Shown here: positions 35,966 through 47,610 of the stretch, one piece after another | How the letters are laid out: each line of letters begins with the position of its first letter | Numbering within the stretch: the first letter of the stretch is position 1 | The notes under the pieces: model-generated | Seen by the model: the letters and a program-made list of their open reading frames with translations, nothing else | Database searches by the model: none | What the model was told of the DNA's origin: nothing | Made by a program: the position numbers and the translations under genes | DNA from: Neurospora crassa OR74A | Lineage: Eukaryota > Ascomycota > Sordariomycetes > Sordariales > Sordariaceae | DNA: 64,000 bases | Direction: 5' to 3' | Assembly (NCBI RefSeq): GCF_000182925.2 | Contig: NC_026501.1 | Coordinates: 2,604,001-2,668,000 of the forward strand

Positions 35966-36761
35966 GGTGAATGATATGTTAAGTTGAATGGACACAAGCA
36001 AAAGAACAAGGAGTGAGCTGTTGTTGTGCAGGATTTCAACAACAACCGACGTCCCTCAAAATATTTCGATGAACGGTACGTACCAATTGATTTGTCAATG
36101 TTGCTTTGAAACCTTCCACAGCCGACCGTCCGGTGCTACCGGGCCATTTTAGCGCTGCATGGGTACTTACGTGCCCCAATACGCCAAGCCGGCTGGCGTC
36201 AGTAGATCCATAAGTCACATGATCACCCCAATCGTCACCCGTAAGGAAGTGTTTTACGTGAGATAAGACAGTTTGTTATGTACTGGTTGAATGCTTTCAG
36301 ACAGTGCCCCCGGCTCAGTGGTCGAGTAATGTGAGATGGCGGTCCTGCTTGATTGCATCTTGCTAAGTGGCCCAAGGTCCGGATGAGGTGAAGTTTTCAG
36401 TTTGAATCCTGGCTCAGCCCTTCCTTTCATAGAGTTACAATCTTTTTGCGCATATTCACTGCTGCTCATCTTGTTACGGAAGCATCGATCCTCCCGTCGC
36501 CAGAGCAGCTGAATTTCTTTCATCTATTTATTTTACCTTGATTGCAGGATAACACTCCGGTAGAGTTGATCGATCGAGGTTATGAAGGCTTCGACGGCAG
36601 GGTCGTAGGAAATCCATAGGGGTAACAAACAACACAGCCCTTCAATTTCTCTTTTAGGACAGTCTTATATCCACCTAGACCACCACACCTCTCGAATCCT
36701 CCATCATCTCCGCCCTTTTCTTAAGCTTCTCAAGCCGCCCAAGAAACAAAAAGCCCGTCCT
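35966..36761. other. Intergenic, COX17 promoter side
   Basis: About 800 bp between the COX17 start and the TEL2 stop, both genes on the minus strand. It contains a tRNA-like pair of box A and box B strings near 36310 and 36400 that does not fold as a tRNA. No gene called. Confidence 0.5.
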
Positions 36762-39700
36762 TCACAACCCAATCAAATCCCCAACCATCATCAATCTATA
36801 CTTCTCCACCCCTTCCCTCAACCTCACCAGAACTCCCGCAGCCAACATCTTCGTCCTCTCCTCCTCCCTGCCCTCATCACCACCTCTCAGCCCTTCAAAC
36901 ACACCCGCAACCCATCCCTCCGTCTCCACCACCTCCCTCCCCAACTCCTGACAAACATCCCTCATCCGGTCCTCATTCACATCCAGCAGTGTCAACAAGC
37001 CAAACAAGACCGCCTGTGTGATGCCGACGTCTCCCACAGCTTGCGCGCGCACGCTCGTGCTTAGCAGCAGCCGCCACAGCTCTCCTGTCATCTGTGGAAG
37101 AGCGAGAGTACTCGGCCCCGCGGCGTGGAGCAGGAGGGCGAGGGTCTTGAGATAGAGGGCTAGTAGGAACGGCTGGAACATGATGCCGCGGATCCGGGAC
37201 ACTGGAGAATGTAGCGCTGCTTGGAAGCGGGCCGTGAGAGGGTCGAAAAAGGACGTGGAGATGATTTGAGCAGTGGTGTTGGGAATGGCGCGGATGCGCG
37301 GCTTGGTGCGGGACTTGATTTTGATTTTGGGGTTACTGATGTGTTGTTCTTCTGATGTTGCTGCGTTATTGCTGTCGTCATAATCGGGAAGACGGGACTT
37401 GAAGGTAGAGAGCTTCAGCACATCGGGCCCGGTGGCTGAGTCGGCAGCGGCTGCTGAAAGGGGCGCAAGGAAGCTCGACGTGATGGACGTTGCTACGCTT
37501 TCGAGCGCGTTGTGAGGCAGAGGCTTCAATGATGAGGAGGAGCTTTGGTAGGCATTTGAAGGGCCTTGGCTGATGAATAGCCTCTCTATCTTCTCTGGGA
37601 GGCTTTTAGAAGGGAAAGATGCAGCTGCTGCGTACTCGGATGTTTCGAACCCGGCAAGTTCATGGGCACTGAGACCCAAGACGGTGAGGATCAAAGATCG
37701 CTGAGACACCGAGTAGTCACCGTCAAAGAAGGTCTTCGCGAACCACGGGCCCATGAGCTGGGGCTGCGTAACGACGATAGCAATCATTGCTTGCAGTCGC
37801 AAGTCGTCAAATTTGTCCATCTCAAACTTATCCTGGAGACCGACGAGTAAAGATGCGAGTTCCTCGGCGTGATCAGTAACCTCTGTGCCATAATTCGCCT
37901 TTCGTCGAATGAGCGTTGGGGCGGTAACGAGTGCAAGCTTCTGGCGATCATAATCATCGGTGTCGCGGAGATACCTGATGAGATCTCTAATGTAAACCGG
38001 TGCCTTTGCCTTGTCCCTCCTGACCAATTCTGGATCGTCATCCGAGTCTTCGGCATCTGAGTCGGGCTTTCTGTACCCAACAACATCATCCTGCTCGCTA
38101 AGGCTCTCATCGCTCAGTTCTTCGATAATAAAACCTTGGGCCCGAGGCTGTGATGGTGCTGGCTTGTGGGAAGGTGTCTTGGAGCTCGTCCTTTTTTGTG
38201 TGAGCTCTTGAGGATTGAGTAGCGGATCCCATGAGCCAGGTGTGTCCTGTATCTCGACAAGACTCTTGTACCACTTTCCATCTGGCACCTCCATTTCTTC
38301 GACTTGGAAGTTCAGGCGTTTATCACCCTTATCAACGAGACTGGAAAGCCCTTCGCCAATAACCATACCCAGGAAACGAGCCCTCTGATTTGATGACGAT
38401 AGCCTGTTGGAGATGGCATTTAGCCATGGGCTTGATCTCATCAGAAGTGTGAGTTTCAAGGGCGAGACCTTGTGGACGTATCCAGCGCTCAGGAGCAGCA
38501 CCTGCGCATGCACTTTGAAACCGTTAGTTACGCTCAAGAAGAGGAAGAACACACCATTTTCAAGCTAAAGCCAACCTTCTTGTTGCACTATCGGAGAGTG
38601 CTTGATGTATAGCTGATCTCCAATCTGGGCAATACTTTTCTCAAGCACACTGACGATTGAGTCTCTATCCTGAGAGACGACTGCCACCACCGCTCGTCGG
38701 ATACCAATAGAGTCGCCAAGTCCAGCGCCAGACGAACCTGTTAACCACTCAACGAGGTAGGCTATTCTCTCCGGATCATTCATTGTAATTGCGCTGATTG
38801 CACCAGCCACTGCGGATATCATTTTATTGCTGCCTTCGGTATCACTCGTGCCTAACCGATTAAGATAGTCCTCGGCGAAGGTCTTCAGCACCGAAAAGAG
38901 AACTTTACGCTGCTCGCTTCGAGGAACATGGCCCAGCAGGAGCCCAAAGCGCTCATTGTCAGCCCCTTGAGCAATTAGCAACCTGGTAAGGACACATTTC
39001 ATGGCCGTATCTGCCTCCAAGTCAGTCATAGTTTGAGAAGCCAGAGCTATTCGCGAATGTCTTACCCGAGTGCCCTAGTCGTAGAGCCTTCAGAAACAAC
39101 TCGGAACAAAGCTTCGTCTCATCTGATGTTGGCGAGGTTAGTTGCCACTTGACGATATTTTGGCTTAACCACTTGGTATATTCTGGCCCATTTGCTAGCC
39201 AGATGTTGTTAACGTCGATTTCTGCCTTGTGCCCCTTTGCATGTTCAATAGCCTCTGCGGTCAGTGCAATGATCCGACCACTGCCAAAGGTCGAAAGCAT
39301 CTCCTGCGAGAGCATTCTGGTGTTGAGGTTCCCGTTCAGCGTTCTTGTAGCTGACTTCCAAATGCCACGTATGGAATCATTGCCTTTTAGTAACAGGCAT
39401 ACCAGGTTGAGAAGGACTGCCAGATTGATTGCGATGTCCGGTCGCTTGGACTTGCCATCGCCGGATTTTGCTTCCTGTAACCATGCCCTCAGACGCACAA
39501 TAATGGCATTGACCCCTGTCAGACTGCGAAGACAAGCTAGCAAGAGCCCCAAGGCCGAAGACTTGGTTTCATGGGAGTCTTCGTTTAGCAGAGTCCAATA
39601 GTTCGGGACGATTTCTGACACCAGCACCTGAACTAGCTTTGCGGTCATAGGACTTGGTTCCTTGATGCTGAATGTGGACCCGGCTAAATCCTCATGGCTG

Positions 39701-39906
39701 AGGAATCGCAAAGTAGCGACGAGCTGGTCGTAGTTAGGTTCATGTCGTAAAACTTCGAGGGCTTCCTCGGGCGAGTTCAAGGGCCTCTGACCAGGAGATT
39801 GGTTCGGCTTTACTGTTTCCTTTCTGAGGCCAACTTCCTGGAGCAGAGGTTCGTTGGGGCTCGCACTCAGGCGGGAGGTGCTGATGGGCGTCAAGAGGCC
39901 GTTCAT
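36762..39906 (-). CDS. tel2: TEL2-type telomere length regulator / PIKK chaperone subunit
   Basis: Subunit of the TTT (Tel2-Tti1-Tti2) co-chaperone that stabilises PIK-related kinases (ATM, ATR, TOR) with HSP90 and R2TP. Model: complement(join(36762..38512, 38576..39010, 39066..39906)), 3027 nt, 1008 residues, matching the family's usual size. The ATG at 39906 (MNGLLTPISTS) follows a likely 5'-UTR acceptor. Intron 1 is 55 bp. Intron 2 (63 bp) needs an unusual GTTGGC donor and a CAAAG acceptor, but only this junction gives HAQVLLLSAGYVHK, a strongly conserved helical block of the family. The protein is an all-helical repeat. Near residues 480-500 is an acidic Ser-rich segment (EELSDESLSEQDD) in a linker where TEL2 proteins bind R2TP through CK2-phosphorylated sites, which this segment could provide. 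Confidence 0.9.
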
Positions 39907-40523
39907 CTCAGATATCTGTAATGATGTCAGTTGGTGATGAGGACTTTGAAATACACAGGCTGGGCTTGAAGTGAAATTCACACCCCGGAACGTTACCTAT
40001 CGTTTGACCGATCGAAAGAGGACGGAACGAATTGGAAGGAAAGTGGAAATTCCGTTTCGTATCGACGACATTTCACTGAGTGTACGTAGTTATCTGCGTC
40101 AAACGGAAAGCAACAGGGGATGATACGTAGCGTCGGTGTTGCTGCTAAGTGCTAACTGATCCGTTGTGCAGGCAGTCGTCCCTTCCCTGTAGCGGCCCTG
40201 AACTGCACTTTCGGGCACTCTCCGTTGCCGCTGTTGGTAACCTACAGGGTCTCCTTTAACGGGGCGGCAGGAGCTATCCACTCACCATCTCCGAACCTGA
40301 AGTCCGGGCCCGCCCGCAAGTGGAACTATGGAAGCTTCCCTCCTCCAGTTCCGTTTGTTTGTTGTCCCGTCAACTCACCCCTCGGATTGTACATTCAACC
40401 TGCAACAATTTGTGAGCCGCGACTAATCAGCAAATATTATCACTAGCATTTCTCATCCTACCCGCCGGCCTCCCCCTTAATTATCTCACCAGCGAAGTCT
40501 CCTCTTGTAGCCATAAACTAGTC
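39907..40523. promoter_or_regulatory. Divergent upstream region, TEL2 / UBA3
   Basis: 617 bp lie between start codons pointing apart. It includes a likely TEL2 5'-UTR 3' splice site (ATTACAG at 39917-39923 on the minus strand). No other element identified. Confidence 0.5.
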
Positions 40524-42128
40524 ATGTCAAGTCCAGAAGTACTCCCAGACTCCGAAGCCAAAAGATGGTAGGTGTTACGCGCTCTCGATCGCGACCCAAG
40601 AACACCCCCTGGATTTCATATCTTCAGGGCATGAGTCCCAACAGCTAACACGCCACCTTTACCATAGGAAGTATCTCAACAATGTCCGAACACGGCCAGG
40701 CGCATTCGTGGATCCGGAAGAGTTTGATGGCTCAACGGTAGTAGAGAACATGAACAAAATCAAGATCTTGTAAGTTATCCTTTTAATTGGCAGTACATCA
40801 AGTGTATGCGTATATCAAATTATTCAAGCAGAAGCTGATAACTTTTCCAGAGTCATGTTAGTCTCAGCTTAATGATTTGACGGGTCATGGTTATGAGAAC
40901 TGACGGCAAGGTAGCGGAGCTGGAGGACTGGGTTGTGAGATCCTCAAGAACCTCGCCCTTTCCGGGTTCAAGGACATTTCCGTCATCGACATGGGTCGGT
41001 TGTCCTCTATAGATATATCGACATGTCAATGATAGCTGACCTGGAAGTCTAGATACGATCGACATCTCCAACCTTAACCGCCAGTTTCTCTTCCGTCACG
41101 CGGACGTAGGGAAATTCAAAGCCGAAGTAGCTGCCAAGTTCGTTGAGAGAAGAGTCAAAGGCGTCAAGATCACGCCATATAACTGCAAGATACAGGACTT
41201 CGATGAAGACTTCTACCAGCAGTTCCAGATTGTAGTCTGCGGACTGGACAGCATCGAGGCACGCCGATGGATCAACGCCACCCTGGTCAACATGGCGAGT
41301 TGTGAAAACCCTGATAGCATGAAACCTCTCATCGACGGCGGCACCGAGGGCTTCAAGGGCCAAGCCCGCGTTATTCTACCGACCATGGGCTCTTGTATCG
41401 AGTGCCAGCTAGACATGCACGCTCCCCGAGCCGCCGTTCCTCTTTGCACTCTCGCCAGCATCCCCCGCCAGCCGGAGCACTGCATCGAATGGGCGCACGT
41501 CATCGCTTGGGACAAGGAGAAGCCGTTCCCGCAGCTCGACAAGGACGACCCGGAGCACATCACCTGGCTCTACCAGAAAGCCCTCGAGCGGGCAAAGGAA
41601 TTCAACATATCGGGCGTCACGTACTCTCTGACGCAAGGCGTGGTGAAGAACATCATCCCGGCCATCGCGGCCACGAACTCGGTCATCGCCGCGGCCTGCT
41701 GCAACGAGGCACTCAAGATCGCATCCAGCTGTGCACCCTTTTTGGGCACCCCCGGCGAAGGCGAGCCTAATTATATGATGTATTCCGGCAACGACAGCAT
41801 TTACACGTATACGTTTAAGCACGAGCAAAAGGAGGACTGCCCCGTGTGCGGCATGACGGCAAGGGTGCTCAAGGTCAACCCCAAGTGGACACTCGAAGAG
41901 CTCATAGAGTCGTTTGCTACCCTTCCTGAGGCGCAACTGAAGAAGCCGTCGGTGCGGGCTGAGGGCAAGACGCTGTACATGCAGTTGCCCCCGAACTTGG
42001 AGGAGCAGACGCGGCCAAACTTGGAGAAGACACTTGAGCAGCTTGGGCTGACGGAAGGTACTGAGCTCGCCGTTACTGATCCAGCGTTTGTAGGCGTGGT
42101 GTTCAACTTCAGCCTCAAGTTTGCATGA
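40524..42128 (+). CDS. uba3: UBA3, catalytic subunit of the NEDD8-activating enzyme
   Basis: With ULA1/APP-BP1 it adenylates NEDD8 and forms the thioester that is passed to UBC12 for cullin neddylation. Model: join(40524..40567, 40668..40769, 40851..40856, 40915..40994, 41053..42128), 1308 nt, 435 residues. The third exon is only six bases (AGTCAT). It supplies the core of the [12 protein letters not shown] Rossmann strand; skipping it would remove Val and Ile and leave a damaged FGAGG. ATP-binding glycines are Gly52-Gly57. [17 protein letters not shown] matches the E1 adenylation signature. Zinc-binding CIEC and CPVC pairs are present. The catalytic cysteine is Cys209 in PLCTLAS. The C-terminal ubiquitin-fold part binds the E2. 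All junctions keep frame, and the branch sites (CTGAT, CTGAC) fit. Confidence 0.95.
40851..40856 (+). other. 6-nt microexon of UBA3
   Basis: AGTCAT flanked by CTTTTCCAG upstream and GTTAGT downstream. It encodes the Val and parts of the flanking Leu and Ile of the nucleotide-binding strand. Without it the conserved LVIGAGG becomes FGAGG. Confidence 0.85.
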
Positions 42129-42699
42129 TGGTCCCCAGACATGAACGTGTCATGATGGCCTGGCCTGGTTTGCCTGGACTTTGTTCATGCTATTTAGGGA
42201 CTAGATTTGTAAATTACCTACGAGCGGGAGCGTTGCACAACAAGCAGCGGGGAATGACCCGCAAGATGGCTATAGCGATGAGTTAACTTCCTTTGCAATT
42301 AATTAGATGTGAATACAAGATATGATTAACAATGTGCTTCAACAATATGCTACGCAGTACGTAACCAAAAGACATCATGTCAAATGAGGGGTACTGTGTT
42401 TATGCAAGACAGTGTGGTTCATGACTCATGTGCACCGACATGTCTATGATAATTAACAAGCAGAAACCATTAAACTAAAGCTGGCCACCAATCCCTAGCC
42501 TCCATGACGCCGTTCCAATGTTCTTTTATATGGTTACAAGAGAGATGGGTATCCTCACGACCTAATCCGTGTGATTTTTCCTCTTTCCCTGTGTGATTCC
42601 ACATCATGATCGCTCAAATTCTGTCTCAACCACCGTACATAGAAATAACCTCACCTCTTCTTCGTGCTATTTTGAATCCTCCTACCCCTGGTACAATGT
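42129..42699. other. Convergent 3' region, UBA3 / RPAC1
   Basis: This is a 3'-to-3' intergenic stretch. No gene or repeat seen. Confidence 0.6.
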
Positions 42700-43927
42700 T
42701 TACTGTACCATGTTCACCACCTGCTTCTCGAACCTCTTCGCCTTCTCCTTGAGGTGGGCAATCGATTCGAGGAAGATGGCGTCGCTTTCCCACTGCCCCG
42801 TGCTCTCCACCAGGTAAATGAAGTGATCCCTCCTTCGGCCCAGCTTGACCTTGTCCTTGAACTCGTCATGGCGCAAGCACTCTCTGCTGACGGTGTCACG
42901 CATGGCGTCCAGGACCACGGCCTTGAGCTCGCCCTCATGGCCCTCGTATCCGCTGCCCTTCTTCTTCGCCTCCTCCTTGGTGACCTTTTCCAGCCCGATG
43001 ACGCCCTCGGGGAAGCACTTCTGGAATTTCTCGGCGTCGCGGCCTAGGATCGGCTCGAGAATGGTGATGGTCGGCATGAGGCGGTACGAGGCCGTGGCGA
43101 CGGGGGAGAACTTGGCGTGATCGGACCCGACGCCCTTGTGCATGTGCATCGTCAGATCGATCTCCTGTCCCGGCCGCATCTTGGCGACGAGGATGTCAGG
43201 GTTCGTGGGCCGGATGGCGTTCTCGCCCGAGAAGTACTTGGCTTGCCGGCCCTTGGGCACGAACTTGATGTCCTTAGCGTAAACATGGGCGTTGTGGTAG
43301 AGCTCCTTGGGGTCCTTGCTGTCTGCCGGCGCGCTCTCGTTGTTCTCGCACTTGACCTTGAGCTCGAGCTCGACCGTGTTGTAGTCGCACGGGGTCTCGC
43401 CCTTCTTGTACCACTTGAGGAAGTTATGGAGGCCTTCCTTGCCGCCGGTGAACGGGATCAGGCCCAGGCGGTGGCCAAGAACTTCGTCCTGGATCACGGA
43501 GGTGTTGTTCCACATGAAAATGTCCTCAATGGCCAGCGTGGGGATGTCGGCAATCATGATACGGCGGAAGGCATTGGCGATAGAGGCGTCGACGCCAATG
43601 AGCGAGAATTGAGCCTCATAAGGGTCGTTCTGGTGGAACACTACGCGGACACTTTCGCGGAACTTTTCGATATCCCAGGAATGATCCTCGCCGGGGTAGA
43701 AGCCGGGAAAGTCGGTGGATGTGACATTGGTGACAGTTTCGGCGTTGATATGGACAGTCTGCAGAAGAAAAATGCCATCAGTTTCCGCGTTGCATGCGCT
43801 GCGCAGCCTCGACTGATGATGATGGGCGGCAAGCCAGTGATTGACGTACGTTACGCTTCTCAACCTCTTCTGGGCTCGGGACCTTTGTCCTGACGGGCAC
43901 GGCGGTCTGCTTCTTTGAGGATCCCAT
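42700..43927 (-). CDS. rpc40: RPAC1, shared subunit AC40 of RNA polymerases I and III
   Basis: Alpha-like assembly subunit that pairs with AC19 in RNA polymerases I and III. Model: complement(join(42700..43758, 43850..43927)), 1137 nt, 378 residues. Exon 1 (26 codons, ATG at 43927, MGSSKKQTAVPVRT) ends at a GTACGT donor. The 91-bp intron rejoins as EEVEKRNTVHINAETVTN. The family core is clear: IANAFRRIMIADIPTLAIE (dimerisation helix), NTSVIQDEVLGHRLGLIP, and a C-terminal VSRECLRHDEFKDKVKLGR. Length matches yeast AC40 and human RPAC1. Expected location is the nucleolus and nucleus. The zinc site of bacterial or archaeal alpha relatives is not evident. Confidence 0.96.
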
Positions 43928-45158
43928 TGCGACGATATGTGTAAATAATGCTCTAGGTTGGCGGGGTTACCCTCTCGCTTTCACACGCAGGTCGGCACGC
44001 CGGGCAAAATCTTGGGAAAGAGAGCTCTGCGCTGTGCGACGGGCGATGGAGCGGCAGAATTTTTCCCACGAACGGGAACTTTTTGACCGCCTTCGCGGGA
44101 ATGCGGTTGATTGGTTGGCTGAGATCTTATCGTGCTGCAGGCAGTGGCGGAGAGGTTCAGGGACTGCCTGGCTCAACTTGATGCTCATGGGCCTCGGCGG
44201 AGACAATTGTGGACAGGACCGCAATGACTGGGACAAGGCCAACAGGGTACATGGCGGGCCATAACCTCTGTCAGGTTACCGTCGACTTCGACCATCGACG
44301 AAACCTGAGGCGAAGAGAGAACGCTAGATCTTCACTTGCAAAGGGCTGCGCAGGTATGATGGGAGATACTTCAACTACCTAGATATACTTGCATGTCGGG
44401 AGTATCAATTCCAAATCCACAATTTTGTAGCTTCGGCGAGGGAAAGACATCGGGGCTTCATATTCCATGTCCACATCGAGGTTTGTCGCGAGTAAGTGAC
44501 ATGTTGACTAACTCCACTCTTAACTCCAGCACATCTTGGAATCTCTGTGGTCATTGTTATAAGTGTGGACATGCTCTTCCATCCTCCTCTTCCTTTCTGC
44601 GAAAACCTCTCCCTAAAATGCCCAAATTCCGACTTACACTGCCTCGAGACTGCCTGGCGAAGGACCGAGGCTTCTACAACCAGCCAATCAGATGGCATAT
44701 AGCGCGGCTGCCCTCCATGGGACCGCTTGGCGGCACGGCTGCCGGATAAACGCCTTGGCCGGCAACAGTCGAGACGGGAGCTTGCCCGCCGTGGGGGGAA
44801 CGTTGTACCAGAAGAAGCTTGGTCTCTGACTGCTCAACTGATGGCCTTTGATTGGGTTGAAATTCACTGACCAACTGACGGCAACGATTTGAGGAGTTCG
44901 AAGCTGGGGCGTTGCTGCGGCCGTGGTCAGGGAAAGTCGACTGGACGTCAACTGAAGCATCTCCACCACCACCTTATTACTGCTATCACTAGAAATCGCA
45001 AGCTCACTGCGAGCCATTGAACCGCCGGAGAAGAGGCCACATCCAGCGGCGAACCTCCTCCCCTTTGTCCTCCGTCGCTGTCAATCCTGCGAATCTATCC
45101 ATCTCCGTTCCCTGACCTTCTGAGCGACCCAAAGCAAGCGGCAGTCCCACAAACAACA
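43928..45158. promoter_or_regulatory. Divergent upstream region, RPAC1 / complex I 49 kDa subunit
   Basis: There are 1.2 kb between diverging start codons. It contains a plus-strand CCAAT box (CCAGCCAATCAG around 44679-44690), the binding consensus of the fungal HAP/CBF complex that commonly controls respiratory genes, about 475 bp before the complex I start. A pyrimidine-rich stretch lies just before that start. No gene called. Confidence 0.45.
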
Positions 45159-46837
45159 ATGGCGACGACGTTGTTCCGACTCGCTGGGCGCAATGCCAAG
45201 CGCCATTGTATGCGCCAGAGCACCACCATCGCTCACAACCTCAACTCGACTCGCGCCTTTTCTGCCTCCGCTCTCAGACGGTATGCCGAGCCCAGCTACG
45301 AGGGCCAAGGAACCCGTCTGGTCCCTACCGGCGACGACTTTGCGCCCAACAACGATCTGTATGGCTTGGAGGCTTTGAAGGCAGACGGTGCCCCGAGAGT
45401 GCCTCCCCAGGATCATATCCTGGCCCGCAAGGTGCGGCACTACACGGTCAACTTCGGTCCTCAGCATCCGGCCGCTCACGGTGTGTTGCGCCTGATTCTC
45501 GAGCTAAAGGGTGAAGAGATTGTTCGTGCCGACCCCCACGTCGGCCTGCTGCATCGCGGCACCGAGAAGCTCTGCGAGTACAGGACCTACCTTCAGGCGC
45601 TCCCTTACTTTGACCGTCTTGACTACGTCTCCATGATGACCAACGAGCAATGTTTTGCTCTGGCCGTTGAGAAGCTGCTCAACGTTGAGATCCCCGAGCG
45701 TGCCAAGTGGATTCGTACAATGTTCGCTGAGATTACCCGTATTCTCAACCATCTCATGTCTGTTTTGTCGCACGCCATGGACGTCGGCGCTCTCACGCCT
45801 TTCTTGTGGGGCTTTGAGGAAAGAGAGAAATTGATGGTGAGTGTTGATTCGTATTTTTCGTTAAATATCGGCGGTCTCTATCAGATGGGTATATTAAAAA
45901 CCAATGCGCGAAACTCTACGCGAAAGGACCTGGGAATACCAATGCAGCACGCACCCAACCCCAGCAGCTCAATCTAATATGTGAAAAACCTTAGGAATTC
46001 TACGAGCGAGTCTCTGGTGCCCGTCTCCATGCTGCCTACGTCCGCCCCGGAGGTGTCCACCAAGATATCCCTCTCGGCCTGCTCGATGACATTTACATGT
46101 GGGCCACGCAGTTCGGCGACCGCATCGACGAAACCGAGGAGATGCTTACGGACAACCGTATCTGGATAGACCGTCTGCGCGGCATCGGTGTAGTCTCTGC
46201 CGCCGACGCCCTGAACCTGTCCTTCACGGGCGTCATGCTCCGCGGTTCCGGCGTGCCATGGGACATCCGTAAGAGTCAGCCGTACGACGCATACGACCAA
46301 GTCGAGTTTGACGTTCCCGTTGGCATCAACGGCGACTGCTACGACCGGTACCTGTGCCGCATGGAGGAGTTCCGTCAGTCACTCCGTATCATCCACCAGT
46401 GCCTTAACAAGATGCCCGCTGGTCCCGTCCGTGTCGAAGACTACAAGATCTCCCCGCCGCCCCGCTCCGCCATGAAGGAGAACATGGAGGCCCTCATCCA
46501 CCACTTCTTGCTGTACACCAAGGGCTATGCCGTCCCGCCCGGTGACACCTACTCGGCCATCGAGGCCCCCAAGGGCGAAATGGGCGTCTATGTCGTCAGT
46601 GATGGTTCCGAGAGGCCGTATCGTGTGCACATCCGCGCTCCCGGCTTTGCTCATCTGGGTGGCTTTGACCACTTGTCGAGGGGCCACATGTTGGCTGATG
46701 CCGTGGCCGTTATCGGCACAATGGATTTGGTGTTTGGTAAGTTTGATTCTCATTGTGTGAAACTCTCTTCTTTAAAATTCCAAGTGGTTTGGTAGCTAAC
46801 CCTTTTATTCCTACTTCCAGGTGAGGTCGATCGGTAA
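45159..46837 (+). CDS. nuo-49: NADH:ubiquinone oxidoreductase 49 kDa subunit (NDUFS2)
   Basis: Core subunit of the complex I peripheral arm, forming the ubiquinone pocket with the PSST subunit. Model: join(45159..45836, 45995..46736, 46821..46837), 1437 nt, 478 residues. The first about 40 residues ([20 protein letters not shown], then an Arg/Ser-rich stretch to ALRRYAEP) form a mitochondrial presequence. Family blocks include [33 protein letters not shown] and [11 protein letters not shown]. The C-terminus DLVFGEVDR matches bacterial NuoD and human NDUFS2. The last coding exon is only 17 bases (part of Gly, then EVDR and the stop). Introns are 158 and 84 bp. Frame is kept at every junction. 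Confidence 0.97.
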
Positions 46838-47610
46838 TGTTGAAGCTCTCCGGCTGCAAACTTTGTGACATGGAACGCAACGCATGGGATATTTTTTTTT
46901 TGATGAATGAAGCACAGCAACTGCAGATATTGAAATGAGCGGATAAGCAGGCCGCGCGCGATGTTTTACCTTTAAAGAACGCCTAAAGGAGAAACAGTAC
47001 TTTGGGTTTTGCTGATAAAGGTGGGACGTTTTGACTTCTTCTCTTATCCCCTGGCAAAAACGGAACAGGAAACATAGATAGATGCAGACTAGACCAGCAA
47101 CAGAAGAAGAATAGCCAATTCAGTCATCGGGTCTTTAAAAGAGAGACTGAAGTGAAGGGATGCCATGCTTTGGTCTTTCGTCGTTGAGTTGTGTGCAACA
47201 CATCATCCACGTCCTTCTTCTTCAACATTTTCTGTGGTGTTGGTGTTAGTTGTGCCAGTCCTTGATGTGCATGGTTGTGTGGTGCTGTGAGACGAGATAT
47301 GAAAAAGGCAACGCGACGACTGCTTGTTGTTACAATAACTTCTCAGCCGCCACTGGACTGGCTGCCGTCGAACATTGTCGCGGAGCGAACACTCGCTCTC
47401 TGTCGACTTTGATAATCTCCATCCCGCCGTCATACTGCGCGCTGAGAATTTGTTGTTTTCGTGGTTCGCTGTCCTCTGTATTGTTAGCTTCACAATTGGG
47501 CCACTCTCATAAAAGTCCCAGGGAATTCACATCTTCGAAACAAGTCATGGAAGCGATGGGATGGCGACTCACCAGTCCAAGGACTCAAGATGAGGAATCC
47601 TTAATCCCGC
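46838..47610. other. Convergent 3' region
   Basis: 3' flanks of the complex I gene and the minus-strand Cys-rich gene. Short opposite frames show no motif. Confidence 0.55.

Noticed and set aside
36301-36420. tRNA-like pattern with a box A string (GGCTCAGTGGT) and a box B string (GTTTGAATCC)
   Set aside because: The acceptor and T stems do not pair, the distance between boxes is too long, and no anticodon arm forms. At most a decayed tRNA-derived sequence.
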